Below are positions 55,738 to 63,567 of a DNA stretch of 64,000 nucleotides, one piece after another. Numbering within the stretch: position 1 is the stretch's first letter; each line of letters opens with the position of its first letter. Position numbers and translations under genes: made by a program. A model generated the notes under the pieces. That model was not told the origin of the DNA. It was given only the letters and a program-made list of their open reading frames with translations, and did no database searches. Source of the DNA: Rossellomorea aquimaris (GTDB taxonomy: Bacteria > Bacillota > Bacilli > Bacillales > Bacillaceae_B); assembly GCF_003315075.1 (NCBI RefSeq), contig NZ_QNRJ01000001.1, positions 353,158 to 417,157 of the forward strand, read 5' to 3'.

Positions 55738-56526
55738 CTATTTCATGTTATTTACGATCTCGAGAACTTCATGGAGCTCTTTGATTTCATAATCAGGGAT
55801 AATATCTTGAGGATTTTGCTGACGTCGATTAATCCAAACCGTTGTGATACCGAGATTTGAAGCCCCGCGAATGTCTGTATTTAAATTATCTCCTACCATG
55901 ATCACTTCGTCCTTTTGAAGCTTAAGCCTCTCTAAAGCATGAAGAAACATTGCTGAATCCGGTTTGCCTTTACCGATATCTCCTGAGATGATAATTTCTT
56001 CAAAATAAGGCACGAGTTCAGGTGTCTTATCAAGTTTTGTATTCTGTAAATGAGGTGAGCCATTCGTTAATAACAACAGTTGAAAATCCCCCTTCACTTC
56101 ATTTAACACACGAAAGGTATCTTCATAAACGTAAGGTTTCTCTTTTCTTTCTTTGCGAAATCGCTCGGATAATTCTGCCCCAAGCTCTGCATCCGTAATG
56201 CCTAAAGATTGTAACCCTGACGTCCAGGCCTTTTTGCGGTAAGTTGGGACGATTTCTTTCATCTTATGGAAGCCTTCATCATGTTCGTCCAGGAAGTCTC
56301 CCCAAAGTCCTTCAAAGGGATTAATACCAATATTCTGTGTAAATTCATATGTATCATAGGTTGAATACAACTTTGTCGCAGCTTCTCTTACACTTTGCTC
56401 TAAATCTTGGGGATCCACCCCCACTTTCGTCTGTGCATAACGGCAAGTTGCTTTAAACGCTTCTTCAATACTTTTGGAGTCCCATAATAATGTGTCATCT
56501 AAATCAAACATGATGGCTTTAATCAT
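55738..56526 (-). CDS. HAD-superfamily hydrolase
   Basis: 262-residue phosphatase of the HAD-IA group. MFDLDDTLLWDSKSIEEAF holds the nucleophile Asp near residue 8, LLLLTNGSPHLQNTKLDKT motif II, ISGDIGKGKPDSAMFLHALE motif III and MVGDNLNTDIRGASNLGITT motif IV. The cap is of the helical C1 type. Substrate unknown. Confidence 0.87.
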   Translation of the reverse strand: MIKAIMFDLDDTLLWDSKSIEEAFKATCRYAQTKVGVDPQDLEQSVREAATKLYSTYDTYEFTQNIGINPFEGLWGDFLDEHDEGFHKMKEIVPTYRKKAWTSGLQSLGITDAELGAELSERFRKERKEKPYVYEDTFRVLNEVKGDFQLLLLTNGSPHLQNTKLDKTPELVPYFEEIIISGDIGKGKPDSAMFLHALERLKLQKDEVIMVGDNLNTDIRGASNLGITTVWINRRQQNPQDIIPDYEIKELHEVLEIVNNMK

Positions 56527-56623
56527 CTTTTTCTCTCCTTTTTTCGTTTACGTTAATCTTATATTTTAGATTACTAGCTATACGGGAATTAGTAAACCAG
56601 AAAGAAAAATAAATTATCCTTAC

Positions 56624-56648
56624 GTTATTATCAACGTTTTTAGGGAAT
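56624..56648 (+). promoter_or_regulatory. Weak sigma-B-like promoter candidate for the DUF948 gene
   Basis: GTTATT and GGGAAT are 13 bases apart. The -10 fits sigma-B, the -35 only partly. Related ytxG-type genes are stress induced, which is the reason for listing it. Confidence 0.2.
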
Positions 56649-56684
56649 ACAACTAAAAACAACGTTTATTGAGGTGAACTTTAC

Positions 56685-56981
56685 ATGTGGATTGTATATG
56701 CAAGTATTGCGTTAATTGTGGTTGCGATAGTCATGTTGGGAGTCGCACTAATGAAAACAGTGAAGACGACCCGACCCGTTATTAATGAAATGAATCAAAC
56801 GGTGGCAAACATTCAAACCAGAATGGACAAAATTTCTTCTGAAACGAATCAGCTACAAGAAACACAAGGAGAGATTCAGGGAGATATCGAATACAAAAAG
56901 ACGACCATCACCAACACCGTTCAAGAGGTCAAACGCACACCAGAAGTATTGAAAGGATTTTTAGCCAGCTTGAAGAAATAA
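56685..56981 (+). CDS. DUF948 (YtxG-like) membrane protein
   Basis: 98 residues: one N-terminal membrane helix (YASIALIVVAIVMLGVALMK) followed by a coiled coil with MNQTVANIQTRMDKISSETN and LQETQGEIQGDIEYKK. The pattern fits DUF948 general-stress proteins. GAGGTGAA precedes ATG 56685, and a terminator follows. Confidence 0.8.
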   Translation: MWIVYASIALIVVAIVMLGVALMKTVKTTRPVINEMNQTVANIQTRMDKISSETNQLQETQGEIQGDIEYKKTTITNTVQEVKRTPEVLKGFLASLKK

Positions 56982-56986
56982 CAATG

Positions 56987-57020
56987 ATCACCTTACTCTT
57001 TAGTGAGGTGATATTTTTTA
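56987..57020 (+). terminator. Terminator of the DUF948 gene
   Basis: ATCACCTTACT and AGTGAGGTGAT surround a CTTT loop, followed by ATTTTTT. Confidence 0.8.
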
Positions 57021-57132
57021 ATTGTTATAACAGTTTACATAATATAATTAAAGTTCACCTCTCCCCCTTCGCTTCCATCCCCTGCTTTAAACATGATACA
57101 ATCGACTGGACTAGTAATGAGGAGGAGATGGT

Positions 57133-57783
57133 ATGAAAAAATGGGCATTTGTTTCGGACTTTGATGGCACGATCTCTAAAAAGGATTTTTATCATCTTGT
57201 ACTGGAGAAGTACTTTGAAGAGGGGCAAGCTTTATACAAACAATGGAAGTCTGGAGAAATGAAGGACATCGAATTTTTGCGTCAGGTTTTCACGTCCATA
57301 CATCAAGAAGAAAGTCAGATCATTGAAGATATACATTCTCTGGAGATTGATGAACACGTTCCTTCCTTCATCCGTAAAGTGCAGGCACAAGGAGGGGACT
57401 TCTATATATTAAGCGCAGGTACGGATTACTATATTCATCATATTCTTGGGCAGTACGCAATTACTGGCGTTGAGGTGTACTCAAATGAAGGATACTATAA
57501 AGAGAAGAATGTACATATGAATATTGATCCTGAACATCCACATCACTCCGAACGATATGGAATCGATAAATCAAAAGTTCTTACTGATCTCAAAAAAGAG
57601 TATGAGACCATTTATTTTGCAGGTGATAGTGAACCAGATAGTCATCCTGCCAAAGTGGCAGATATCACTTTTGCCATGGAAGCATTACAGGATATCCTGA
57701 ATGAAAACCATACTCCTCATATTGAAGTGAATGATTTCATCGACATTGAGCAACATCTAATACGTCTTGGAGTGCTGCGCTAG
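57133..57783 (+). CDS. MtnX-like HAD phosphatase
   Basis: 216-residue HAD-IB phosphatase. FVSDFDGTISKKDFYHLVLE has the nucleophile pair, YILSAGTDYYIHHILGQY motif II, and YFAGDSEPDSHPAKVADITF motif IV. It matches MtnX (2-hydroxy-3-keto-5-methylthiopentenyl-1-phosphate phosphatase of methionine salvage), but it lies outside any mtn operon here, so the substrate may differ. GAGGAGGAGAT precedes ATG 57133. Confidence 0.8.
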   Translation: MKKWAFVSDFDGTISKKDFYHLVLEKYFEEGQALYKQWKSGEMKDIEFLRQVFTSIHQEESQIIEDIHSLEIDEHVPSFIRKVQAQGGDFYILSAGTDYYIHHILGQYAITGVEVYSNEGYYKEKNVHMNIDPEHPHHSERYGIDKSKVLTDLKKEYETIYFAGDSEPDSHPAKVADITFAMEALQDILNENHTPHIEVNDFIDIEQHLIRLGVLR

Positions 57784-57789
57784 ATCTTT

Positions 57790-57818
57790 TTGCTTATCTT
57801 GCCTTTGCGTGATACAAT
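57790..57818 (+). promoter_or_regulatory. Sigma-A promoter of a candidate small RNA
   Basis: TTGCTT and TACAAT are separated by exactly 17 bases; no gene follows on this strand for 1.1 kb, only a hairpin terminator. Confidence 0.6.
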
Positions 57819-57824
57819 TATCTT

Positions 57825-57937
57825 GCCTCTCCCGAACATTCGCTTGTTGCGGGACACTTAACCATGTACGGAGGGGAGGGGCCTCGCTATAAAAACCTTC
57901 AGACCGAATTCCCTTTAGGAATTCGGTCTTTTTTATT
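57825..57937 (+). ncRNA. Candidate small RNA of about 113 nt
   Basis: It is bounded by the promoter at 57790-57818 and a strong terminator (AGACCGAATTCC/GGAATTCGGTCT, 57901-57929, then a T-run). The 5' end GCCTCTCC (57825-57832) pairs with GGAGGGGC (57875-57882), closing a domain with a CGCTTGTTGCGGGACAC centre. The purine stretch GGAGGGGAGGGG looks like a Shine-Dalgarno mimic or target-pairing site. There is no open reading frame with a ribosome site. I cannot assign an RNA family. Confidence 0.55.
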
Positions 57938-57960
57938 GACTGATTATATTCATGGATATG

Positions 57961-58192
57961 AAAAAAGCCAGCCCCCGATTGGGAACTGGCTTGAGATACT
58001 AATGTAAGGAGCCACATTTGCCGTAATTTGATATAAGAAAGTTTTAAACCACCACTCCTCAAAGTGGGTGTTTGCAGAAGGTTTCCTGTCGTCCTCAAAT
58101 CGTGGAGGCTTGACATTCCAACTTCGATGTAAAACTCCCTATTACAGTTTAAAGGTTAAAACTTCGTTATGATTACGTACAACGCAGCCTGT
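57961..58192 (-). ncRNA. Candidate 6S-like long non-coding RNA of about 230 nt
   Basis: The minus strand has a promoter at 58227-58199 and a terminator at 57991-57961 (11-bp stem AGCCAGTTCCC/GGGGGCTGGCT, then six Ts), with no gene between. The transcript folds on itself: GAAGTTTTAACC (58165-58154) pairs with GGTTTAAAACTTTC (58050-58037), CGTAAT (58177-58172) with ATTACG (near 58022-58027), and CCACTTTGAGGAGTGG forms an apical hairpin. This long rod with internal bubbles resembles 6S RNA; AGTTTTAACC lies where I recall the B. subtilis 6S-1 product-RNA template. The family call is tentative, the transcript itself likelier. Confidence 0.5.
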
Positions 58193-58198
58193 ATTAGT

Positions 58199-58227
58199 AT
58201 AATACATCATCATGAATGGCATTTCAA
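58199..58227 (-). promoter_or_regulatory. Sigma-A promoter of the 6S-like RNA
   Basis: On the minus strand TTGAAA and TATTAT are separated by exactly 17 bases. Confidence 0.65.
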
Positions 58228-58269
58228 CTATTGTTTTTCTCTACCATCAATAGATATTCGTTCACAAAA

Positions 58270-58294
58270 GAACGGGACCAAGGTCCGTCCCTCT
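58270..58294 (-). terminator. Terminator of ppiB (degraded GGGACGGACC hairpin)
   Basis: On the minus strand GAGGGACGGACC, TT, GGTCCCGTTC form an imperfect stem followed by TTTTG. It resembles one arm of the hairpins at 38326 and 44098. Confidence 0.6.
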
Positions 58295-58298
58295 TTCA

Positions 58299-58736
58299 TT
58301 ACGCGTCGTATACTTCCATTTTCTCCATAACGTCGCCGTTTTTCATTGATTTCGCGATGTCGATTCCTGATGTCACTTTCCCGAAAACGGTATGAACGCC
58401 GTTTAGGTGAGGCTGTGGCTCATGAACGATGAAGAACTGACTTCCTCCAGTATCTTTACCAGCGTGGGCCATGGATAATGAACCTTCTTCATGTTTATGT
58501 GGATTTCCTTCTGTTTCACATTTGATTGTATATCCAGGACCACCCATACCATTACCATTAGGGCATCCGCCTTGGCTTACGAAACCAGGGATGACACGGT
58601 GGAAGCTTAAACCGTTGTAGAAACCTTCGTTTGCTAATTTTTCGAAATTTGCCACTGTTCCAGGTGCTTCATTTGGAAATAAGTCAAATTCGATTTTTTC
58701 ACCTGTTTGAAATTGTATGTATCCTTTTTTTGCCAT
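58299..58736 (-). CDS. ppiB: Cyclophilin-type peptidyl-prolyl isomerase PpiB
   Basis: 145-residue cytosolic cyclophilin catalysing proline cis-trans isomerisation. [15 protein letters not shown] (active-site His-Arg), [19 protein letters not shown] and [16 protein letters not shown] form the active site. Length equals B. subtilis PpiB. AAAGGAGC precedes the ATG. Confidence 0.94.
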   Translation of the reverse strand: MAKKGYIQFQTGEKIEFDLFPNEAPGTVANFEKLANEGFYNGLSFHRVIPGFVSQGGCPNGNGMGGPGYTIKCETEGNPHKHEEGSLSMAHAGKDTGGSQFFIVHEPQPHLNGVHTVFGKVTSGIDIAKSMKNGDVMEKMEVYDA

Positions 58737-58979
58737 TATAAACAGCTCCTTTTTATATTAAGTCAATCAATATAATATCATTGAACAATTACTATGTCAC
58801 TTTATAGGTCACTTTTCATTAGGAAACATTTCAATGAAAGTACCTCTTCATTTATTTTCACCGTATGTGCTTGTTGTTTTCACTTTCCCCTGAATCTTCG
58901 GGTACAGGTTGTCATGAAACACTATCCTCTTCGAATAAGCTTTTATAGTAGTCATATTTCATTTTAGGGAGTGAAACAT

Positions 58980-59276
58980 ATGGTCGAAAATTTATTGAGT
59001 GGGATCTCCATCGATCCTCAAGTTACTTTACTCGTTCCAATGCTATGGGTTTTAGGGTATGCATTGAAGAGGACTCCTCACATTCCGGATTGGTTGATTA
59101 TCTGGATTTTGCTGCTGGTGGGAGTAGCTGCCAGTGGATGGACATTGGGCTTTGATTTTAATGGAATTGCTAATGGATTCATCGCAACGGGTGCAGCCAT
59201 TACCACCCATCAATCTGTTAAACAGACGTTTTTCTCACGGGTGAATGATCGAAATAAAAGAGAAAAAAAGAAATAG
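58980..59276 (+). CDS. Small holin-like membrane protein
   Basis: 98 residues with three hydrophobic segments (TLLVPMLWVLGYALK, WLIIWILLLVGVAASGW, GIANGFIATGAAITTHQ) and a basic tail RNDRNKREKKK-like. The topology and GATGAAITTHQ-type end resemble phage holins of the phi LC3/BhlA groups. ATG 58980 follows AGGGAGTG; a GTG three codons earlier is too near that site. No phage genes or endolysin surround it, so it may be domesticated. Confidence 0.65.
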   Translation: MVENLLSGISIDPQVTLLVPMLWVLGYALKRTPHIPDWLIIWILLLVGVAASGWTLGFDFNGIANGFIATGAAITTHQSVKQTFFSRVNDRNKREKKK

Positions 59277-59285
59277 GGACGAAAT

Positions 59286-59341
59286 AGGACTGGTCCACGT
59301 GAAACTAAAATCACAGTTTCTCTTGGCACCAGTCCTTTTTA
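59286..59341 (+). terminator. Terminator of the holin-like gene
   Basis: AGGACTGGT with ACCAGTCCT and inner GAAACT/AGTTTC form a long stem, followed by TTTTT. Confidence 0.75.
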
Positions 59342-59350
59342 TTCGTTCGT

Positions 59351-59872
59351 TTATTTTGCTAACACTTCAATGAATTCTCTCATATAGTCTGGTAAATCGG
59401 GTGGTCTACGGCTTGAAACAATATGACCATCTGTGACGACGGGTTCATTTACCCAGGTTGCCCCTGCATTTTCCATGTCATCTTTTATTCCTGGTGTGCT
59501 GGTGACTTTTACACCTTGAAGAATTCTGGCTGAAATTAAAACCCAACCCGCATGACAGATTTGACCGATTGGCTTCTTACTCTTGTCCATGGTTTGAACC
59601 ATAGAAATCACATCTTCATAGCGGCGCAACTTATCAGGTGACCATCCACCCGGTACGAGGATTGCATCATAGTCTTCCGGATTGATATCTTTAAACGCGT
59701 ATTCTGAAACAATCGGAACCCCGTATTTCCCGATGTATTCTTGATTTGCATTTTCGCCGACAATATGTACAATTGCTCCTTCTTCACGCAAACGTAATAC
59801 AGGATACCACAGTTCAAGATCTTCAAAATCTGCACTTACTAATTGAATGACTTTTTTACCCGTTAGCTTCAA
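59351..59872 (-). CDS. PfpI/DJ-1 family protein (class I glutamine amidotransferase fold)
   Basis: 173 residues; VIQLVSADFEDLELWYPVLR at the start, AILVPGGWSPDKLRR near 70, and the nucleophile elbow GQICHAGWVL with catalytic Cys near 105. Relatives act as proteases, chaperones or deglycases in stress. No partner gene. Confidence 0.87.
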   Translation of the reverse strand: MKLTGKKVIQLVSADFEDLELWYPVLRLREEGAIVHIVGENANQEYIGKYGVPIVSEYAFKDINPEDYDAILVPGGWSPDKLRRYEDVISMVQTMDKSKKPIGQICHAGWVLISARILQGVKVTSTPGIKDDMENAGATWVNEPVVTDGHIVSSRRPPDLPDYMREFIEVLAK

Positions 59873-59941
59873 CAGGACCCCTCCTCACTTATCTTCACTA
59901 TCATTGTCTAAGTTATGTTTGGATATTGCAAACAATAGATC

Positions 59942-60094
59942 TTAATTATACGGACTATACTTCTTAATTGCTTGGATGATTGTTTTCGTTTGGAAATAAG
60001 ATACAAGGAAGGCAACTACGGTCATGATAGAACCAAACGTGTATATGAGTGTCGAAAATTGCTTAAACGAATTTCTTTTCAAAAGAATCACCAT
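59942..60094 (-). CDS. Small single-pass membrane protein (46-50 residues)
   Basis: Open frame reading RNSFKQFSTLIYTFGSIM, then TVVAFLVSYFQTKTIIQ and a KKYSPYN end, with one membrane helix flanked by basic residues. ATG 60094 overlaps its own AAGGT site; a TTG at 60082 placed after AAGGTATGGTGA may be the real start. It fills an otherwise empty gap between pfpI and ykwC on their strand. Family not recognised. Confidence 0.4.
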   Translation of the reverse strand: MVILLKRNSFKQFSTLIYTFGSIMTVVAFLVSYFQTKTIIQAIKKYSPYN

Positions 60095-60170
60095 ACCTTC
60101 AAATTAGTAACAACACTCTTCTATCATTCCCAATTAATAGTAAAGTATGATAGGCAGGCAGCCGTCGCTG

Positions 60171-61052
60171 TTATGTCTCCAATAATTTTATAAGAGCTTG
60201 AGTGCCGCTGTTTTCTTCCCCATTATGAGCCAATTCTTCATATAATGAGAGGGCGAGCTCTAACCCCGGAGTCTTGATTCCCATCTCCCTGGATGATTCC
60301 AGGGCAATCTTAAGATCTTTGATAAAGTGCTTTATATAAAAACCGGGAGCATAGTCCTCATCAATCATTCGCGGAACCAGATTACTAAGGGACCAGCTGC
60401 CTGCCGCTCCCGAGGTGATACTCTTAAGCACATTATCCGGATTCAGGCCTGATTTCTTCGCATAAAGAAGGGCTTCACTTACTCCCATCATGTTAGAAGC
60501 AATCGTGATTTGGTTACACATCTTCGTGTGCTGTCCCGCTCCTGCCTTACCTTGATACACAACATTTGAACCCAGAAGGCCTAATAGGGGCTTGGCCGTT
60601 TCGAATGATTCCTCGTCTCCTCCTACCATGATTGAAAGCCTTGCTTCTTTGGCTCCGATATCTCCACCTGAAACAGGGGCATCCAATGTCGATATTCCTT
60701 TATCCTTGCCTATATCAAAAATTCTCTCTGCTAATTTTGGAGATGAAGTGGTCATATCAATGGCAAATGAGTCACGTTTTAAATGATGAAGAATTCCATT
60801 TTCACCGAAGTATATTTCTTCTACATCTGTTGGATATCCTACGATCGTAATGACTGCATCCGAAATTTCAGCCACTTTCCTTGGAGTGTCTGCCCATTTT
60901 GCACCTCTATGTATAAGCTTCGCTGCTTTCTCTTTCGTACGATTATATACGACCACCTGGTAACCGGCCTCGAGCAGATGGCCTGCCATGCTTTGTCCCA
61001 TGACACCTGTTCCAATAAATCCAATGACACTTTGTTTGGTAATATCCTTCAT
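60171..61052 (-). CDS. ykwC: Beta-hydroxyacid dehydrogenase (YkwC-like)
   Basis: 293-residue NAD(P)-dependent enzyme of the 3-hydroxyisobutyrate dehydrogenase family. IGFIGTGVMGQSMAGHLLEAG is the nucleotide loop, DAPVSGGDIGAKEARLSIMVGG the substrate motif near 125, and GQHTKMCNQITIASNMMG carries the catalytic Lys near 175. Strong overall resemblance to Bacillus YkwC; substrate unproven. Confidence 0.87.
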   Translation of the reverse strand: MKDITKQSVIGFIGTGVMGQSMAGHLLEAGYQVVVYNRTKEKAAKLIHRGAKWADTPRKVAEISDAVITIVGYPTDVEEIYFGENGILHHLKRDSFAIDMTTSSPKLAERIFDIGKDKGISTLDAPVSGGDIGAKEARLSIMVGGDEESFETAKPLLGLLGSNVVYQGKAGAGQHTKMCNQITIASNMMGVSEALLYAKKSGLNPDNVLKSITSGAAGSWSLSNLVPRMIDEDYAPGFYIKHFIKDLKIALESSREMGIKTPGLELALSLYEELAHNGEENSGTQALIKLLET

Positions 61053-61225
61053 TGATTTCTTCCTCCCTTTGCTTTACATCTATTATGTATATTTTTAACT
61101 AGAACTCAATAATTGTCCACTCCTGTAATTATTTGAATCTATCCCTAATGTTTAAATTCATGTATGCCGGGAAAATAAAGAACATACTATACAAACTATA
61201 TATTCCCTGAAGGAGGAAGAATAAA

Positions 61226-61486
61226 ATGAGAGTAAATAAAACCTTACTTGTTGGTGCGACGGTTACGGCTGGTTCATTAGGATGGATCTTATCATCGAAG
61301 GAGAAGCGTAATCAGCTGCACAATGTGAAAGAAGGATTGGTAACGAAATTCAAGAAGAGAAGAAAAGAAGATCTACCTGTTGAAAAAGGCGGAAATCCAG
61401 ACCCTGGAAATATTGAAGACAATTCCATGGTGAGTGAAGGAGCCATGACTTCGGTTCAATATTACAATGAAAAAAAGCAAGATTAA
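61226..61486 (+). CDS. Small hypothetical protein with N-terminal hydrophobic segment
   Basis: 86 residues: TLLVGATVTAGSLGWILS near the start (signal or anchor), a basic middle (KEGLVTKFKKRRKED) and an acidic Asn/Ser-rich tail. The layout resembles YtxH-type small envelope proteins. GAAGGAGGAAG precedes ATG 61226; a terminator follows. Function unknown. Confidence 0.7.
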   Translation: MRVNKTLLVGATVTAGSLGWILSSKEKRNQLHNVKEGLVTKFKKRRKEDLPVEKGGNPDPGNIEDNSMVSEGAMTSVQYYNEKKQD

Positions 61487-61487
61487 T

Positions 61488-61527
61488 AAAGCTGAACGAG
61501 TGGGTTAACCCCCCTCGTTCAGCTTTT
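61488..61527. terminator. Bidirectional terminator between converging genes
   Basis: AAAGCTGAACGAG pairs perfectly with CTCGTTCAGCTTT around TGGGTTAACCCCC. Confidence 0.85.
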
Positions 61528-61884
61528 TCAATTCAGCATAAAAAAATATACGGTTACAAATATAAGGACAATAGTTGCTACAATCGCCATCATCTTAATG
61601 AAGGCATCTGCAGAAACAAATGTTTGTGTGTTTATATGTCTTCTCGTCCGGTAGTAGTTAACGGTCGATCCAATAATGATAACTAACCCGATAATGATCG
61701 ATACAGCACTGATGGAGACGGCGATTCGATCTTGGACGGCATCTCCTTGAAGCGAGTTATAATGCAAGCTTGTTGTGAGGAAACCAATCCCGATAATAGC
61801 GATCGCTGTACGAATCCAAGCCAGGAATGTTCGTTCATTTGCTAGGTGCTGCTGAATATATTTTGATTCATTTGTTTCGTTCAT
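61528..61884 (-). CDS. DUF202 (YidH-like) membrane protein
   Basis: 118 residues with three membrane helices. The family signature HLANERTFLAWIRTAIAIIG is near residue 15, and RRHINTQTFVSADAFIKMM near 80. ATG 61884 is favoured as it precedes the conserved part; an 11-codon longer frame exists. Function unknown. Confidence 0.82.
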   Translation of the reverse strand: MNETNESKYIQQHLANERTFLAWIRTAIAIIGIGFLTTSLHYNSLQGDAVQDRIAVSISAVSIIIGLVIIIGSTVNYYRTRRHINTQTFVSADAFIKMMAIVATIVLIFVTVYFFMLN

Positions 61885-61914
61885 ACATATCCACTTCCCT
61901 GGTTCTTCCATATA

Positions 61915-61947
61915 CATGCAAGCATCCTCATTGAGGATGCTTGCATG
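61915..61947. repeat. 33-bp near-perfect palindrome after the MBL-rhodanese gene
   Basis: CATGCAAGCATCCTCA and its exact complement flank a single T. No T-run follows on the minus strand; on the plus strand only ATTTTAC. It may stabilise a 3' end or be a weak terminator. Confidence 0.8.
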
Positions 61948-61982
61948 ATTTTACTATGCTCTTTTCAAACCGCCATTTTATT

Positions 61983-63107
61983 TTACCGCACCGCACATCG
62001 GTTTGGACCTGTTTCCATTTCCCGTTGTTCCTCTTCTTCCGGATGCATTTTCCCCATGTTGGTTTCACGAATTTTTTCATAGCTATTGGGTTGAGGCGGA
62101 AGATTTTCTGTAACTGTTCTTCTGAATTCCTGCTCATCTTCTATGTTTAATCCATGATTTTCTCTATATAGAGCATTTAGAGGATGAGACACCGATCCAT
62201 CTTCATTCATCTCATCGATTGTCATAAAGTGGGCAGGTAAGACAATCAATTCATCCGCAAGATCTTTATACCTCGAATACAAAGTTTTCCTTAAGTCCCC
62301 TACCCAGTCTTCTGCTTTACCAGCTAAATCAGGTCTGCCTATCGAATCAATAAACAGAATATCGCCTGTTAACAAGTAATGACCGTCCACAATAAAGGAG
62401 GTGCTCCCAATCGTATGTCCAGGAGAGTATACAGCTTTAATGGTCGTATCACCAACATTAATGACCGTGTCATCATTTAATTCTTTATATTCGTATTGAA
62501 CGTCCTCTGCATCTTTAGGAGGCAAATAATAAGGAGAATTGTATTCATTACTTAAAGACCGTCCGCCTGAGATATGATCTGCATGCAGATGCGAATCAAA
62601 TACTGCTTTGACCGATACTTCATGGTCTTGAATAAATTTCTTATAAGGTTTCAAAATTCGGCTGGTGTCAACGAAAGCTACTTCTCCATTTGAAACGATA
62701 GCATAAGATAGACAACCTTTCCCGATACGGACAAATTGATAGAGTGAACCGCCTGAGACATCCCCAATTTTTACAGGCTCATGATATTCACTCCAAGCCT
62801 GCATGCCTCCATTTACGGAATAAATGTTGTCCATTCCTGCTTCTACCAGCATTTCTGCCGTTTTCGTGGAAGAATTTCCTTTTGCACATATTACGTAAAT
62901 GGCTTCATCACGTGGTAAAGTGGATTGAACAGCTCCAATATTTTCCTTCAGTTCGGAAAAGGGCTTATTTATTATTTTTACGTTCTTCCCTTCTACCTTC
63001 CAATCATCGAAGGCATCCTTTGGACGAACGTCCAGAATAAACATGCTGTCTCCATTGAGTATCTTTTTCGTTAGTTCCTTTGCCGTCAATTCTTTTACAT
63101 TTGTCAT
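61983..63107 (-). CDS. Rhodanese-metallo-beta-lactamase fusion (persulfide dioxygenase-like)
   Basis: 374 residues. Residues 1-110 are a rhodanese domain with FILDVRPKDAFDDWKV and active-site VICAKGNSSTKTAEML. Residues 115-330 are an MBL domain with DSHLHADHISGG (HxHxDH), SPGHTIGSTSF and LTGDILFIDSIGRPDL. It is likely to handle persulfides such as bacillithiol persulfide, by analogy with CstB/YrkH-type proteins. The tail ends GPNRCAVR, an extra Cys. Same strand as two further rhodaneses. Confidence 0.87.
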   Translation of the reverse strand: MTNVKELTAKELTKKILNGDSMFILDVRPKDAFDDWKVEGKNVKIINKPFSELKENIGAVQSTLPRDEAIYVICAKGNSSTKTAEMLVEAGMDNIYSVNGGMQAWSEYHEPVKIGDVSGGSLYQFVRIGKGCLSYAIVSNGEVAFVDTSRILKPYKKFIQDHEVSVKAVFDSHLHADHISGGRSLSNEYNSPYYLPPKDAEDVQYEYKELNDDTVINVGDTTIKAVYSPGHTIGSTSFIVDGHYLLTGDILFIDSIGRPDLAGKAEDWVGDLRKTLYSRYKDLADELIVLPAHFMTIDEMNEDGSVSHPLNALYRENHGLNIEDEQEFRRTVTENLPPQPNSYEKIRETNMGKMHPEEEEQREMETGPNRCAVR

Positions 63108-63236
63108 ATGATGAATTCCTCCCTCTTTCTATTTTCATCCCAACGTATATAAATTATCCTATTTCCCACCTTTTAAACCTGTAGGGGTATTTAAAATAAT
63201 TATTTTTCCAATAATGAAAATCGAAGAAAGAATGAT

Positions 63237-63533
63237 TTAATCTACTTTACCTTCCCATGCGAGCATTCCGCCGTCCATATTTGTTACATTGAATCCTTGA
63301 TAGTCGAGAAACTTTACAGCTTGACTGCTTCTGCCGCCGGATTGACAGACCACGATGTACTCTTTCTTCTTGTCTAATTCATTCATTCGAAATTCCAGAA
63401 GTCCCAATGGAAGGTGGATACTTCTTGGAATTCTCCCACTTCTTACCTCAGCTGTTTCGCGAACATCAATAATATTTAATGTTTCTCCAGCTGTTAATCG
63501 TTCATTTACCCTACTTGCTGAAATTATTTTCAT
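63237..63533 (-). CDS. Single-domain rhodanese
   Basis: 98 residues; LNIIDVRETAEVRSGRIPRS, LPLGLLEFRM and the active loop VVCQSGGRSSQAVKFL with catalytic Cys, closing GGMLAWEG. A cytosolic sulfur carrier or transferase, probably operating with the MBL-rhodanese fusion downstream. Confidence 0.88.
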   Translation of the reverse strand: MKIISASRVNERLTAGETLNIIDVRETAEVRSGRIPRSIHLPLGLLEFRMNELDKKKEYIVVCQSGGRSSQAVKFLDYQGFNVTNMDGGMLAWEGKVD

Positions 63534-63567
63534 TAATATTCCCTCTCCCTCAAAGGTTATAGCTCTA

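Noticed and set aside
57757..58116. 119-codon minus-strand frame across the ncRNA region
   Set aside because: No ribosome site, passes through two strong hairpins, and reads as low-complexity Gln/Ser/Arg sequence; the RNA explanation fits better.
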